Of a stretch of DNA of 20,714 bases, positions 7,777 to 15,881 are shown piece by piece (positions within the stretch are counted from its first letter, which is position 1; each line of letters starts with the position of its first letter). The translations under genes and the position numbers were made by a program. The notes beneath the pieces are model-generated. The model was not told the DNA's origin. It made no database searches and worked only from the letters and a program-made list of their open reading frames with translations. The stretch comes from Mycoemilia scoparia (lineage: Eukaryota; Kickxellomycota; Kickxellomycetes; Kickxellales; Kickxellaceae). The stretch lies in NCBI GenBank assembly GCA_027575805.1, contig JANBPU010000275.1, positions 1 to 20,714 on the forward strand, written 5' to 3'.

Positions 7777-9669
7777 CTAAGATCCAATCGTACAATGATT
7801 ATGTGACAGCTTCTTTCTGGTTAACGAATGAACTACACGTCGTTCATTAGGAGTCAACAAGAACATCCGAACCAAATAAAACAAAGCTCGTTCACGCCGT
7901 GTTTGTAACAAGTCGGTCGGGTTTCTATTAATAATATATTGTTTGAATGGTTGGAGTCGACTGAATATCAGCTCTATATCACTGTAATTTTCTAGTTGTT
8001 GCCGTTGTTGTTTTTGTGTTAGTGGCAGAGGTTTTTGTAAATAATTGCGGGGTGTATTTCTTTTCTTTCTCCGTCTCTCTGACTTTGTTGAAGATGTAGA
8101 TTCGTCATCATCTGTGTCAGAGGCATTGTCATGATTAGGATCTTCTATGATTGTGGTTATGGCTGGTGTTTTCCTATAAGCTATTTGTTCCTGATTGGAA
8201 GAATCTGGATGAGGGGAATGAGGAGGAAATTCATATGGCTCCAAATTCTTCAGGCCACCGACACCACCACCACCGTTCATTCCAGGTGTTGTACTCAGCC
8301 CTTCCCGATAAAATGCAGCTGGGGTCGTATTTTCATTAGTAAATGTTGGCGAGCTAGTGAACTTTTGGGTAAATACCGAATCTGATCTGGCTCTGGATAC
8401 ATGAATAACCTGGTCAACAGTTTGGGCCGTTGATCTCTTGAACTTTGATCGCATCTTTTCGTTGTCTTTCATTTCAGACAAGGCCAATAGCTTATAAGGG
8501 CTATAAAAATATGTAAATATTGCCGTTTTTCTGGCGACTTTTAGAGACTCGATTATGGCAGGGTCAAGATAGAATGGGATGGCTTGGAATAATCCTTCAA
8601 GGACAAACATTGTGTCTGCCCAGATGTTTAGCCAGCTTCGTTGGCGGGTGTCGGTGGCTTGTAGTGTATATGATGGAATTTCGACGGAGGATGTGATAAT
8701 TGGGACTATGGGGATCCACACGAGCCGATAAAATACCGGGGCGATTATGTGGTAGTTGTGTTGGATTATGTGGTACCGGTGGACCAGGGAATTCTTTTTG
8801 GATCTGAACCATTCACGGAAACTGGCTCTTGAGTTCAGTGGTAGTGACCGGGCTCTTTCTATTTCTCGGCCGACTATGTGCGGGACGCCTGGGTATGGCC
8901 GCTGCTGTGGCTCATTGGGGACAAGTGTAGCGTTGGGCGAAGCTGCCCGAGATTCTATGATAGCCTCGCCTCTTTCGGGAATTATATTGATGTTGAGGTT
9001 GGATTGGTTTAGTATCTCTGTGTTTGCGTTTCTTATAACGGAACTGTGGGTCTGGATTATATAGATGCTTATGATTATTAGAGATACGATTGAACAGACT
9101 GAGGCCAATATTATGTACAGATAGCCACGAACCCAGAATAAGATAAATGGCAAGGGGTTCGAAACATCGTTGTTGAAGCAGTAGCTTCCGATAAATAGAT
9201 CAATTCTCTGTTGGGTTGCCAACGTAACGGCCAGCGGAATAATCGATATGACTGTGGGTATTATATAGTAGTAAGGCTCAATGCTTTTGGTGTTCCTGAA
9301 TCCGTGACAAACAACCAGTTGGAGATTGAAGATTACCATGAAGGATGTCCATGATGTAAAGTTCCGAGTGGAAATCGTTATCCAAAAAAAGATGCGACAT
9401 ACACGGCCCGTAAAAGCTGAGAAAGTGAAAATAAGTATGATCCAAGTCTGGAGGAGATTGACCAGGCATATGGCAAACATTTGTCTTATTGATACTTGGT
9501 CAACGCGGTGAGGATATTTTGCTCTTAGATAAAGGTATATGACAGGGACCCAGGTCACGACCATCAAGGTTAAGCCACTGGCTACGAATAGGATGGTCTT
9601 GTAGGTGGCTCCTTGACGTTCCTCGGCAGTATTGCTGGTCTGCCCGAGACCGAATGATTTGTCTGACAT
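7777..9669 (-). CDS. 7TM receptor-like protein A (putative GPCR)
   Basis: The 630-residue protein has the layout of a G-protein-coupled receptor. There are seven hydrophobic segments at about 26-48, 63-86, 92-121, 134-152, 179-204, 309-335 and 348-372. ICL3 is long and polar (205-305) and the tail is long (373-630). Cys91 at the start of TM3 and Cys164 in the second outer loop match the classic GPCR disulfide pair. TM3 ends in NLQLVVCH where many receptors have DRY, and TM7 has FYLDPAI where others have NPxxY. The tail contains an acidic Ser/Thr cluster (about 510-535), a basic stretch, and a conserved end module (592-618: LFYLVRMFLLTPNERR). It resembles cAMP-receptor/Git3-type fungal receptors in general shape, but I cannot assign a subfamily or ligand. 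It is the last of three tandem paralogues, and the N-terminus (MSDKSFG) gives a short outer tail like that of paralogue B. Confidence 0.82.
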   Translation of the reverse strand: MSDKSFGLGQTSNTAEERQGATYKTILFVASGLTLMVVTWVPVIYLYLRAKYPHRVDQVSIRQMFAICLVNLLQTWIILIFTFSAFTGRVCRIFFWITISTRNFTSWTSFMVIFNLQLVVCHGFRNTKSIEPYYYIIPTVISIIPLAVTLATQQRIDLFIGSYCFNNDVSNPLPFILFWVRGYLYIILASVCSIVSLIIISIYIIQTHSSVIRNANTEILNQSNLNINIIPERGEAIIESRAASPNATLVPNEPQQRPYPGVPHIVGREIERARSLPLNSRASFREWFRSKKNSLVHRYHIIQHNYHIIAPVFYRLVWIPIVPIITSSVEIPSYTLQATDTRQRSWLNIWADTMFVLEGLFQAIPFYLDPAIIESLKVARKTAIFTYFYSPYKLLALSEMKDNEKMRSKFKRSTAQTVDQVIHVSRARSDSVFTQKFTSSPTFTNENTTPAAFYREGLSTTPGMNGGGGVGGLKNLEPYEFPPHSPHPDSSNQEQIAYRKTPAITTIIEDPNHDNASDTDDDESTSSTKSERRRKKRNTPRNYLQKPLPLTQKQQRQQLENYSDIELIFSRLQPFKQYIINRNPTDLLQTRRERALFYLVRMFLLTPNERRVVHSLTRKKLSHNHCTIGS

Positions 9670-10244
9670 ATGGATCTCGATATCAGCAATAGTGGTGGTA
9701 GATCATTTAATTTGACATGGCTAAAATGCGTTTATATCTATGATGGTTTAAATCCAAACAGAGAAAGAAGAAAGGGTACAAGGAAGTATTTCACTTGAAG
9801 ACTGCGGCTGGGTGAGTGTAATAAATAAATTGAGCCGCAAGTATAAATTGTTGTGGTCCAATATCCAGACCAAATTTGAAACATTGACTCTGATTGTGGA
9901 GCCACTTTGCCTTGCCCCAAATTACCAAAAATGAACAACTAGAATCTGTTTTACCATGATGATCCAATCAGCGCTGACTCCAGAAATTTACTTCTCGCTT
10001 TGATTATTTTGAGCATCCTCAGTCAGTAAAGCCACAAACCCAAGTTTTCTTTCTTTAGTTTTCAGCTAATCTATGGAAACGTTTTTCTTGTTTGAAAATA
10101 AGCAAGTAAATAATAATAATAATAATACGTAACTCCTATGCGGAATTTGTTAGTATTTATTTATTTATTTATTTATTCAAATTTTTTGTTCAAAAACAAA
10201 TACAATGTAATTAATAATATTAAACCACGAGAACGCAAACACTA
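9670..10244 (-). promoter_or_regulatory. Spacer between receptor genes A and B; candidate TATA box for A
   Basis: Read on the minus strand, TATAAA occurs at 9731-9736, about 62 bases upstream of the start codon of receptor A, a plausible TATA box. The rest shows no gene. An (AAT)n run and a (TATT)n run lie at 10109-10177. Confidence 0.45.
10109..10177. repeat. AT-rich simple repeats: (AAT)n and (TATT)n
   Basis: A run of AAT units (10109-10127) and a run of TATT units (10154-10177) lie downstream of receptor gene B. Simple-sequence DNA of this kind is common in AT-rich fungal spacers. Confidence 0.85.
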
Positions 10245-12059
10245 TCAGAGATTTATTACAAATGGGGATGAATCATAAATTAATCGCCTGCGTGAATTTA
10301 CAATAACATTTTTGACTGCTTTTCTTTCTCCTCTGGTTAGCATGATATATCGGACAATATAGAACATAGTCTTGTCTCTAAACGTCAAGAATTCGGGTGT
10401 TTTCCCGTCAATATACTCTTTGAATGGAATCAGCTGGTATATGGATTGCTCGATTATACTCTTATTTTTACCCAAGCTAGTCGTATTTCTCCTTCGACCA
10501 TGCCTTGCCCTGCCATTGCCACTTCCCATTGTTGGCAAAATGGTTCTATTGCCATGGAACGGGGGTCTTGCTATGTTTTCTCGGCTTTTGAACATCCTCT
10601 TAAGCAATGGCGACCTACGTCTTTGCCATTGCCGTTGGTGTTGAATCGTTCCTCCCGATGATGGAAGTGATGAGGCCTGTCTGTATATCAATTGGCCGGG
10701 CTGGCTAATTATCCGACTAATTCTACTCGCTACGCCACTAATACTGCCACTTCCTCTGGGCTCCCGATCACTTGTCGAATTTATTTTTGATCGAGCACAA
10801 ACAACAAAGTATGCGCTTTCTCTAAACTCATTCCACATCGGCGATCCGGTTCTGAGTTTAGACACAATCATTTCTTGGAATGGTGAATAGTAGTATTTGA
10901 AAAATATGTCAGCTCTGGCTGTTTTGAGTGCGCTAATGATGACTGGGTCGGTGTAAAATGGGAGGGATTGAAATAGGCCTTGTAAAAGAAATGTGACATC
11001 AGCAACAACCTCAAACGGCCGTAAATTTCCCGGATTGAATGCGGCTATAGTCAAAACAATCAGTTCAATAATTGCTGTTATCATGGGGATTAGTGGGATC
11101 CACAAAAGTCTTCGAATTAGTGGTTTTACTATTCGATAATTCTGCCGAGCACTTGTTAGTTTCTTTTTAAGTGATTTGAAAGACTTTAGAAGGGGTTTGC
11201 CAATATTGAACGGCCTAGCGGTTAATCTAGACCACATACTTTGGACTTCTGGAATACTACAGTCATTCTGTGGAACAGTTGTTGTGGTTGTGGCTGCTAT
11301 GGGAGCTTGCAGCTGCCCACCACTATCGAATCCTTTTATTTTAAAACTAGAGTGCTGGTTTGCAACGCTTACGATAGAATGAATATCCTGGAAGCTTTTT
11401 TCAGGGCCAAGGCTTATCCTGTCTCTACTGACTTCAGATACCCGGCTGTGGGTGCGTAAAACTGTCCATACCAGATAGGACAACGAACACAATGAGGCAA
11501 CTATTGAAATGCAAGTGTAAAGATAGCCCCTGACCCAGAACAATCCATAGGGGAGGGGGCCAGGTATGCTGCCAAGATAGCAATAGTTATCCACCACAAG
11601 GTCTGGCCTATCGCTCAATGCGAGAGTAACGATTAAAGGAACCGCAGATATTATACCAGAAATTATATAGTAATAAGGCTCCAGTCTCTTTACATTGCGA
11701 ATGTTGTGGCAAATAACGAGTTGCAGGTTAAGAACGATAGTAAAAGAAACCCAGATATTAAAATTCCGGAAGGCAAAGTACAGCCAAAAAAGAATTCGGC
11801 AGGCATTGCCTGTTTGGTCGGTTATATCGGATATGAAGGTTAGCCAGGTTGATATGATATTTAGTATGCCGATGACAAACATCTGGCGAATAGATATGCG
11901 GTCAACAAAGGAGCGGTAGTATCGCTGTAGGTACAAGTATAATATTGGAACGCCTGTAATAACTATGATTGACATGGCGCCTATTATCCCGACAAATATG
12001 CTATAACCGGTTGGAAGCTCGGCAGTTACATCCGGTCTTCTGAGGGCAGAAGTTGGCAT
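10245..12059 (-). CDS. 7TM receptor-like protein B (putative GPCR)
   Basis: The 604-residue protein is a clear paralogue of its neighbours A and C. TM segments lie at about 20-44, 60-79, 88-117, 129-148, 174-201, 312-340 and 350-374. Shared landmarks are DRISIRQM before TM2, Cys87 and Cys160 (the expected disulfide pair), NLQLVICH at the end of TM3, EPYYYI at the start of TM4, FWVRGYLY at TM5 and FYTDPVII at the end of TM7. The post-TM7 block ends in YYYSPFQEM. The tail has an Arg/Ser-rich linker (about 430-530) and the common end module (561-583: FYIVRYIMLTRGER). It differs from A and C in its outer loop, which reads CYLGSIPG where the others have CFNDG-like sequence, so it may bind something different. 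Ligand and subfamily are unknown. Confidence 0.82.
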   Translation of the reverse strand: MPTSALRRPDVTAELPTGYSIFVGIIGAMSIIVITGVPILYLYLQRYYRSFVDRISIRQMFVIGILNIISTWLTFISDITDQTGNACRILFWLYFAFRNFNIWVSFTIVLNLQLVICHNIRNVKRLEPYYYIISGIISAVPLIVTLALSDRPDLVVDNYCYLGSIPGPLPYGLFWVRGYLYTCISIVASLCSLSYLVWTVLRTHSRVSEVSRDRISLGPEKSFQDIHSIVSVANQHSSFKIKGFDSGGQLQAPIAATTTTTVPQNDCSIPEVQSMWSRLTARPFNIGKPLLKSFKSLKKKLTSARQNYRIVKPLIRRLLWIPLIPMITAIIELIVLTIAAFNPGNLRPFEVVADVTFLLQGLFQSLPFYTDPVIISALKTARADIFFKYYYSPFQEMIVSKLRTGSPMWNEFRESAYFVVCARSKINSTSDREPRGSGSISGVASRISRIISQPGQLIYRQASSLPSSGGTIQHQRQWQRRRSPLLKRMFKSRENIARPPFHGNRTILPTMGSGNGRARHGRRRNTTSLGKNKSIIEQSIYQLIPFKEYIDGKTPEFLTFRDKTMFYIVRYIMLTRGERKAVKNVIVNSRRRLIYDSSPFVINL

Positions 12060-12836
12060 TCAGTAGCGCAAATGGAAAACGCCTCCTTAAAGAGAGTGTG
12101 TGTTGGTATTTGGCATATCTCACCAATAATACCAAAGAGAAGGTGTGAAAGAGAGAAGATGAAGGTGTCTGGCTATTTGTATATAAATTGCCTGTTCGCA
12201 AGAAAATGAATAAAATAAAGTTGGAAAGGATGGATATAAAAGGAAATCAAGTAGAGAGTCAGAAAAGAGTTGCTTCTGAGACGCTGATACTATCCCGGAT
12301 GCTCTGCTGAGCTTCATAATTCCCGATACGCACGCCCTCTCCAGAGAAGAGCAGTTGTGAAACATGGAGAAATATTGTTTTTGCAGTTAAGCTCAATATT
12401 CTGGAACAGCCAATCGCGTAGCCAAACTTGAACTTGTTTGGTATTAAAAATGCTGGATATCGCAAAAGGGCATGTCATCTCAAACAAAAGTGTGTCCAAT
12501 GAAAAGGGATATATGGACTCTTTATCGGAATAATTTTCCTCTCTTGAACTAAAGATAGAGAGAGAGACTGATCTTATTCTAGCACAGGTGAGATGTTGCT
12601 ATATTTGCTATACCAATGGCAATGCTATCAACAGGACAAGTTATAAAAGGTCATTTTTGATTGCTATGAAGAACGGTCAAGGAAAAGAAAGAATAAGGGC
12701 ATGGATCCAAATTACTGGCTCATTACAACCAGTAACCTTATAAACAACAAACTCCTGTGTACTTAATGCTAGCCATTTTCGCTGTATGCTGGCTGTTCTC
12801 AGCAGATTCGTCATCATCAATAACAACGACATCGCA
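12060..12836. other. Upstream spacer of receptor gene B
   Basis: No gene is recognised. Several short frames on the minus strand are low-complexity readings without start context or motifs. On the minus strand a weak TATATA element (about 12180) lies around 120 bases upstream of the start of receptor B and is only a tentative promoter element. Confidence 0.35.
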
Positions 12837-12930
12837 TATAGATTATAATTTTTGAAGGGTGCATGTTGATAGGGGCAAACACAGCCAAGTGAGTGACTCT
12901 ATAGCCCTTCAAAAATAATAACTCATATAT
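12837..12930 (+). repeat. MITE-like element, copy D (complete)
   Basis: The left arm runs from TATAGATTATAATTTTTG through GAAGGGTG and the right arm from CCCTTCAAAAATAATAACTC through CATATA. The core (GATAGGGGCAAACACAGC then CAAGTGAGTGACT) matches copy B in the same orientation. The element sits between receptor genes B and C, within the upstream spacer of B, and has no coding capacity. Confidence 0.8.
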
Positions 12931-13138
12931 CCAAAGAATATAAGCTCAATGCGCAATGGTGTAACAACACATATTTCAGCATAAATTATTCATTAGCATT
13001 TATAAATAATGGCTTTTGTTTTATAAAACAATTTGTTCTATTAACAACTAGAAGTAATATACAAAGTGATGTTAGAAACGTTAAGAATAGTTAATAATAA
13101 GTCTTAAATAACAAGGCTAGTAGAAAGTAAGTAATGGC
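12931..13138. other. 3' spacer of receptor gene C
   Basis: A short AT-rich stretch between the MITE copy and the stop codon of receptor C, with no gene or clear signal seen. Confidence 0.4.
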
Positions 13139-15112
13139 CTAGGTTTGTACATTTTTTGGCGATGAGTTTCTATTTATTTGACGAGCAGCAGCATCAACAG
13201 AAGTATCTTGTGCAGTACCACCACGGTTGCTAAATCTATGCCTATCTCTACCAAAAACCCGCTTATAAACTCGTCTTTCGCTTCTAGTCAGCAAAATAAA
13301 TCGGACAAAATAAAACATGAATTTTTCTTTTGTAGTGCTCAACTTGGGTAGGAGCAGATCCGGTCTGCTACCATGACCAATGTTTTCAGCCTCATCATCC
13401 TGGCAGTTTTGAGAGGCATCATCAACACTCGAAACAAAGAGGCGTATTCCCCAAAAAGCTCTCTCGACTTCACCATCATTCCAATCTTTGACGCTTCCAG
13501 CATTGGTATTATCGCCACCACCACCACCAGTAATTGACTGGTTATCAGTCAAGGTTCCTCCATTCTCATCTTTATCTTCATCGACAGCAGCAGAAGAGCT
13601 ACGACCGCCACCGTTTGACAAATCACTATTAACGGTCGTCAATGTCATCGATAAATCTCTATTACCAAAAGGCTGCACCATCCTCGCGCTAGGAACAGAT
13701 GCCTGATACCCTCTTGAAAACACGCTAGCAAAGCTAGCCTTCCGGAACTGCGACCTCTTAATCTCATCATTGCCCAAGCTTTCCATAATCAGATCCTGAT
13801 AAGGACTATAAAAATACGTAAATATCATATCTCTTCGGGCAATTTTGAGGGTATTTTTTATGACTGAATCAGTGTAGAACGGAATTGCCTGGAATATGGC
13901 TTGGATGACAAACATTCCGTCGGCCCAGCCGTGGAGCCAATCATACTGAGCAGTGCGGCTTTTTGAACCCAAAGTGTAGGCCGCGATTTCAACCACGATG
14001 CTGAATAGGGGAACTACTGGGATCCAGATTAGACGCAAAAGGAGAGGGTTTATTATTTGGTACCTGGTGCCCAGGGTGTGGATGGTGTTTTTTGTGCGGC
14101 ATTTCCAGGATGATATTTTTTGGGCTGTTGATGATAATGCGTTAGCTATTTTCTTGTGAGGCTTATTTGATGGTCGGGGTGGGGGTGGCTGATATTGTTG
14201 CTGCTGGAGAGGAATGGTTGGAGGAAGATTGTGAAGAAGTGGTTGTGAACCTCTTGGAGTGTTTAATTGCTGCAATGCTGCTGTCTCCCCAGCTATTAAA
14301 GAAGGTCGCCGTGAATGAGAAAAAAGCGGTAAAGCTGGGGCTTTAGCAGGCATCAATTCCTCATTGGCTCTATCGATTATCTCATTATGACTATACTCTG
14401 GTGGCCCAAAGGCTTCTATCGATGTTCTTCCTTCACGGAGTAACAGCATTCTAGTCCGAAAAACATACACCAGCACGTATATAATTGAAAATACTGAACA
14501 AGTGATGCCAATTACGGTGTACAGAAAGCCCCGGACCCAGAATATGCCATAAGATCGGGGGTTTGCCACACCGTCGTTAAAGCAATAATCATTGACAACA
14601 ACATCTGGCCGGGGTGACATTGAAACAGTCACAATATATGGAACAAGAGATATCACAGCTGGGACTAGATAATAGAATATTTCGAATTTTCTGGTATCTC
14701 TGATGCGGTGGCAGACTACGAGTTGCAGGTTGAGAACGACAGTGAAAGACAGCCATGCTGTGAAGTTCCGGGTCATTAGGGAGAGCCAGAACAGGGAGCG
14801 GCAAGAGAAGTCAGTTATCCAAAAGGAATCCAGCGCGAATATGAAGCTGGTTTGGACTATATTGGCTATTCCAATGACTGTCATCTGCCGGATTGATATT
14901 CGGTTGATGTGGGCTGAATAGTTGTGCCACAGGAATATGTAGATTATAGGGACCCAGATGACAGTGACGAATGTTATTGAACATAGAGTTATGAGGGTTA
15001 CTTGGTAGGCTGCTGGACGAAGAATGGGTCTTGGCGATCCTATAACAATTTGGGATTGCGGGCTGACTATCGGCATAGTGGGCGTGCCAAGCAGCTGCTC
15101 ATTGATTATCAT
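13139..15112 (-). CDS. 7TM receptor-like protein C (putative GPCR)
   Basis: With the start at 15112 (MIINEQLLG) the protein has 657 residues. The frame is open to an earlier ATG at 15214 (34 more residues). I prefer the later start because it gives an outer tail of about 36 residues, nearer to A and B, and because a TATAAA element on the minus strand at about 15159-15164 would lie inside the longer frame. An ATG at 15076 (24-residue tail) is also possible. In this numbering the conserved cysteines are 104 (start of TM3) and 177 (second outer loop). NLQLVVCH, FWVRGF, FYTDSVI and FYSPYQDL are the same landmarks as in A and B, although the Pro of the TM7 DP pair is Ser. ICL3 is long and rich in Pro and Gln (about 205-340). 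The tail has Gly/Asp/Ser runs and ends with the shared module (FYFVRFILLTRSERR, about 600-614). Ligand and subfamily are unknown. Confidence 0.8.
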   Translation of the reverse strand: MIINEQLLGTPTMPIVSPQSQIVIGSPRPILRPAAYQVTLITLCSITFVTVIWVPIIYIFLWHNYSAHINRISIRQMTVIGIANIVQTSFIFALDSFWITDFSCRSLFWLSLMTRNFTAWLSFTVVLNLQLVVCHRIRDTRKFEIFYYLVPAVISLVPYIVTVSMSPRPDVVVNDYCFNDGVANPRSYGIFWVRGFLYTVIGITCSVFSIIYVLVYVFRTRMLLLREGRTSIEAFGPPEYSHNEIIDRANEELMPAKAPALPLFSHSRRPSLIAGETAALQQLNTPRGSQPLLHNLPPTIPLQQQQYQPPPPRPSNKPHKKIANALSSTAQKISSWKCRTKNTIHTLGTRYQIINPLLLRLIWIPVVPLFSIVVEIAAYTLGSKSRTAQYDWLHGWADGMFVIQAIFQAIPFYTDSVIKNTLKIARRDMIFTYFYSPYQDLIMESLGNDEIKRSQFRKASFASVFSRGYQASVPSARMVQPFGNRDLSMTLTTVNSDLSNGGGRSSSAAVDEDKDENGGTLTDNQSITGGGGGDNTNAGSVKDWNDGEVERAFWGIRLFVSSVDDASQNCQDDEAENIGHGSRPDLLLPKLSTTKEKFMFYFVRFILLTRSERRVYKRVFGRDRHRFSNRGGTAQDTSVDAAARQINRNSSPKNVQT

Positions 15113-15881
15113 GGTGTTATTGATACGATGGCAAAATGGGCAAAGACAATTATGTTCATTTATAAATGAAGGAGTAAAGGGAAAGGAAGGGGCCAACGGG
15201 ATAAATCGAAACAAAAGTGACTAGAAGAGTCTCACTTTTGGTTTGGATATGGGGAGCTGGGCTGATAGCAAGTAACCCCCTACCAGTACCAGAGGTACAA
15301 TAGCAGCGTTACTCTTGAGAATGATGAAAGTCGTTTGCGATGCATGATGGTTTAGAGACGATGAAGGGAATTGGTGGTGGACCAATCTGAAACAGATTCT
15401 TTGGGACTTGGATGTATTGAATGGATCGAAGTGTTTTGAACTAAAGATCCGGGCTGAGACAAGAGTGGTGGCGGTCGCTGTTGGGCATAATAGCCATCCA
15501 TTCTTGGGAATTGGCATATACATAGAAGGCTTTTTTGGTACGTATGCAACATGGTCTTTTACATTAGAGATGCCTGTAAACTATTTTTAGATGTTATTGT
15601 GGATCAGGATGTCGCTCCTTGAAATAAGCTTAACCCATACTATTAAATTCAAGGCATCAGGACAATAGTCGCCGATCACAAGGACTATCCATTTTTATTA
15701 TTGCTAATCCCTTTGTTCTCTCTTGGAGCTTTCTCGGCTACTACTCTCTTACCAACATAGCAGACTATATAAACATGAAAACCCCTGGAGCAACATACAG
15801 ATAGAAATTAGTATACATTAAAACAACGCTCTTAGCACATTTGCTTTTACCCATATTGTAACTATTGCAATCTACAATTCA
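15113..15881. promoter_or_regulatory. Shared divergent promoter region of receptor C and the RABL3-like gene
   Basis: The two genes are head to head. Toward the RABL3-like gene, TATATAAA at 15766-15773 lies about 110 bases upstream of its ATG. Toward receptor C, a perfect 16-base palindrome TTCATTTATAAATGAA at 15155-15170 contains TATAAA about 45 bases upstream of the preferred ATG. No gene is supported inside; the minus-strand frame at 15221-15523 has no recognisable features. Confidence 0.5.

Noticed and set aside
7611..7850. Plus-strand frame of 79 codons between convergent genes
   Set aside because: It includes a dispersed repeat segment and the antisense of the receptor A 3' end; the hydrophobic run is AT-rich spacer translated by chance.
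15221..15523. Minus-strand frame of 100 codons in the divergent promoter region
   Set aside because: There are no recognisable features, and it sits between two TATA boxes of the flanking genes.
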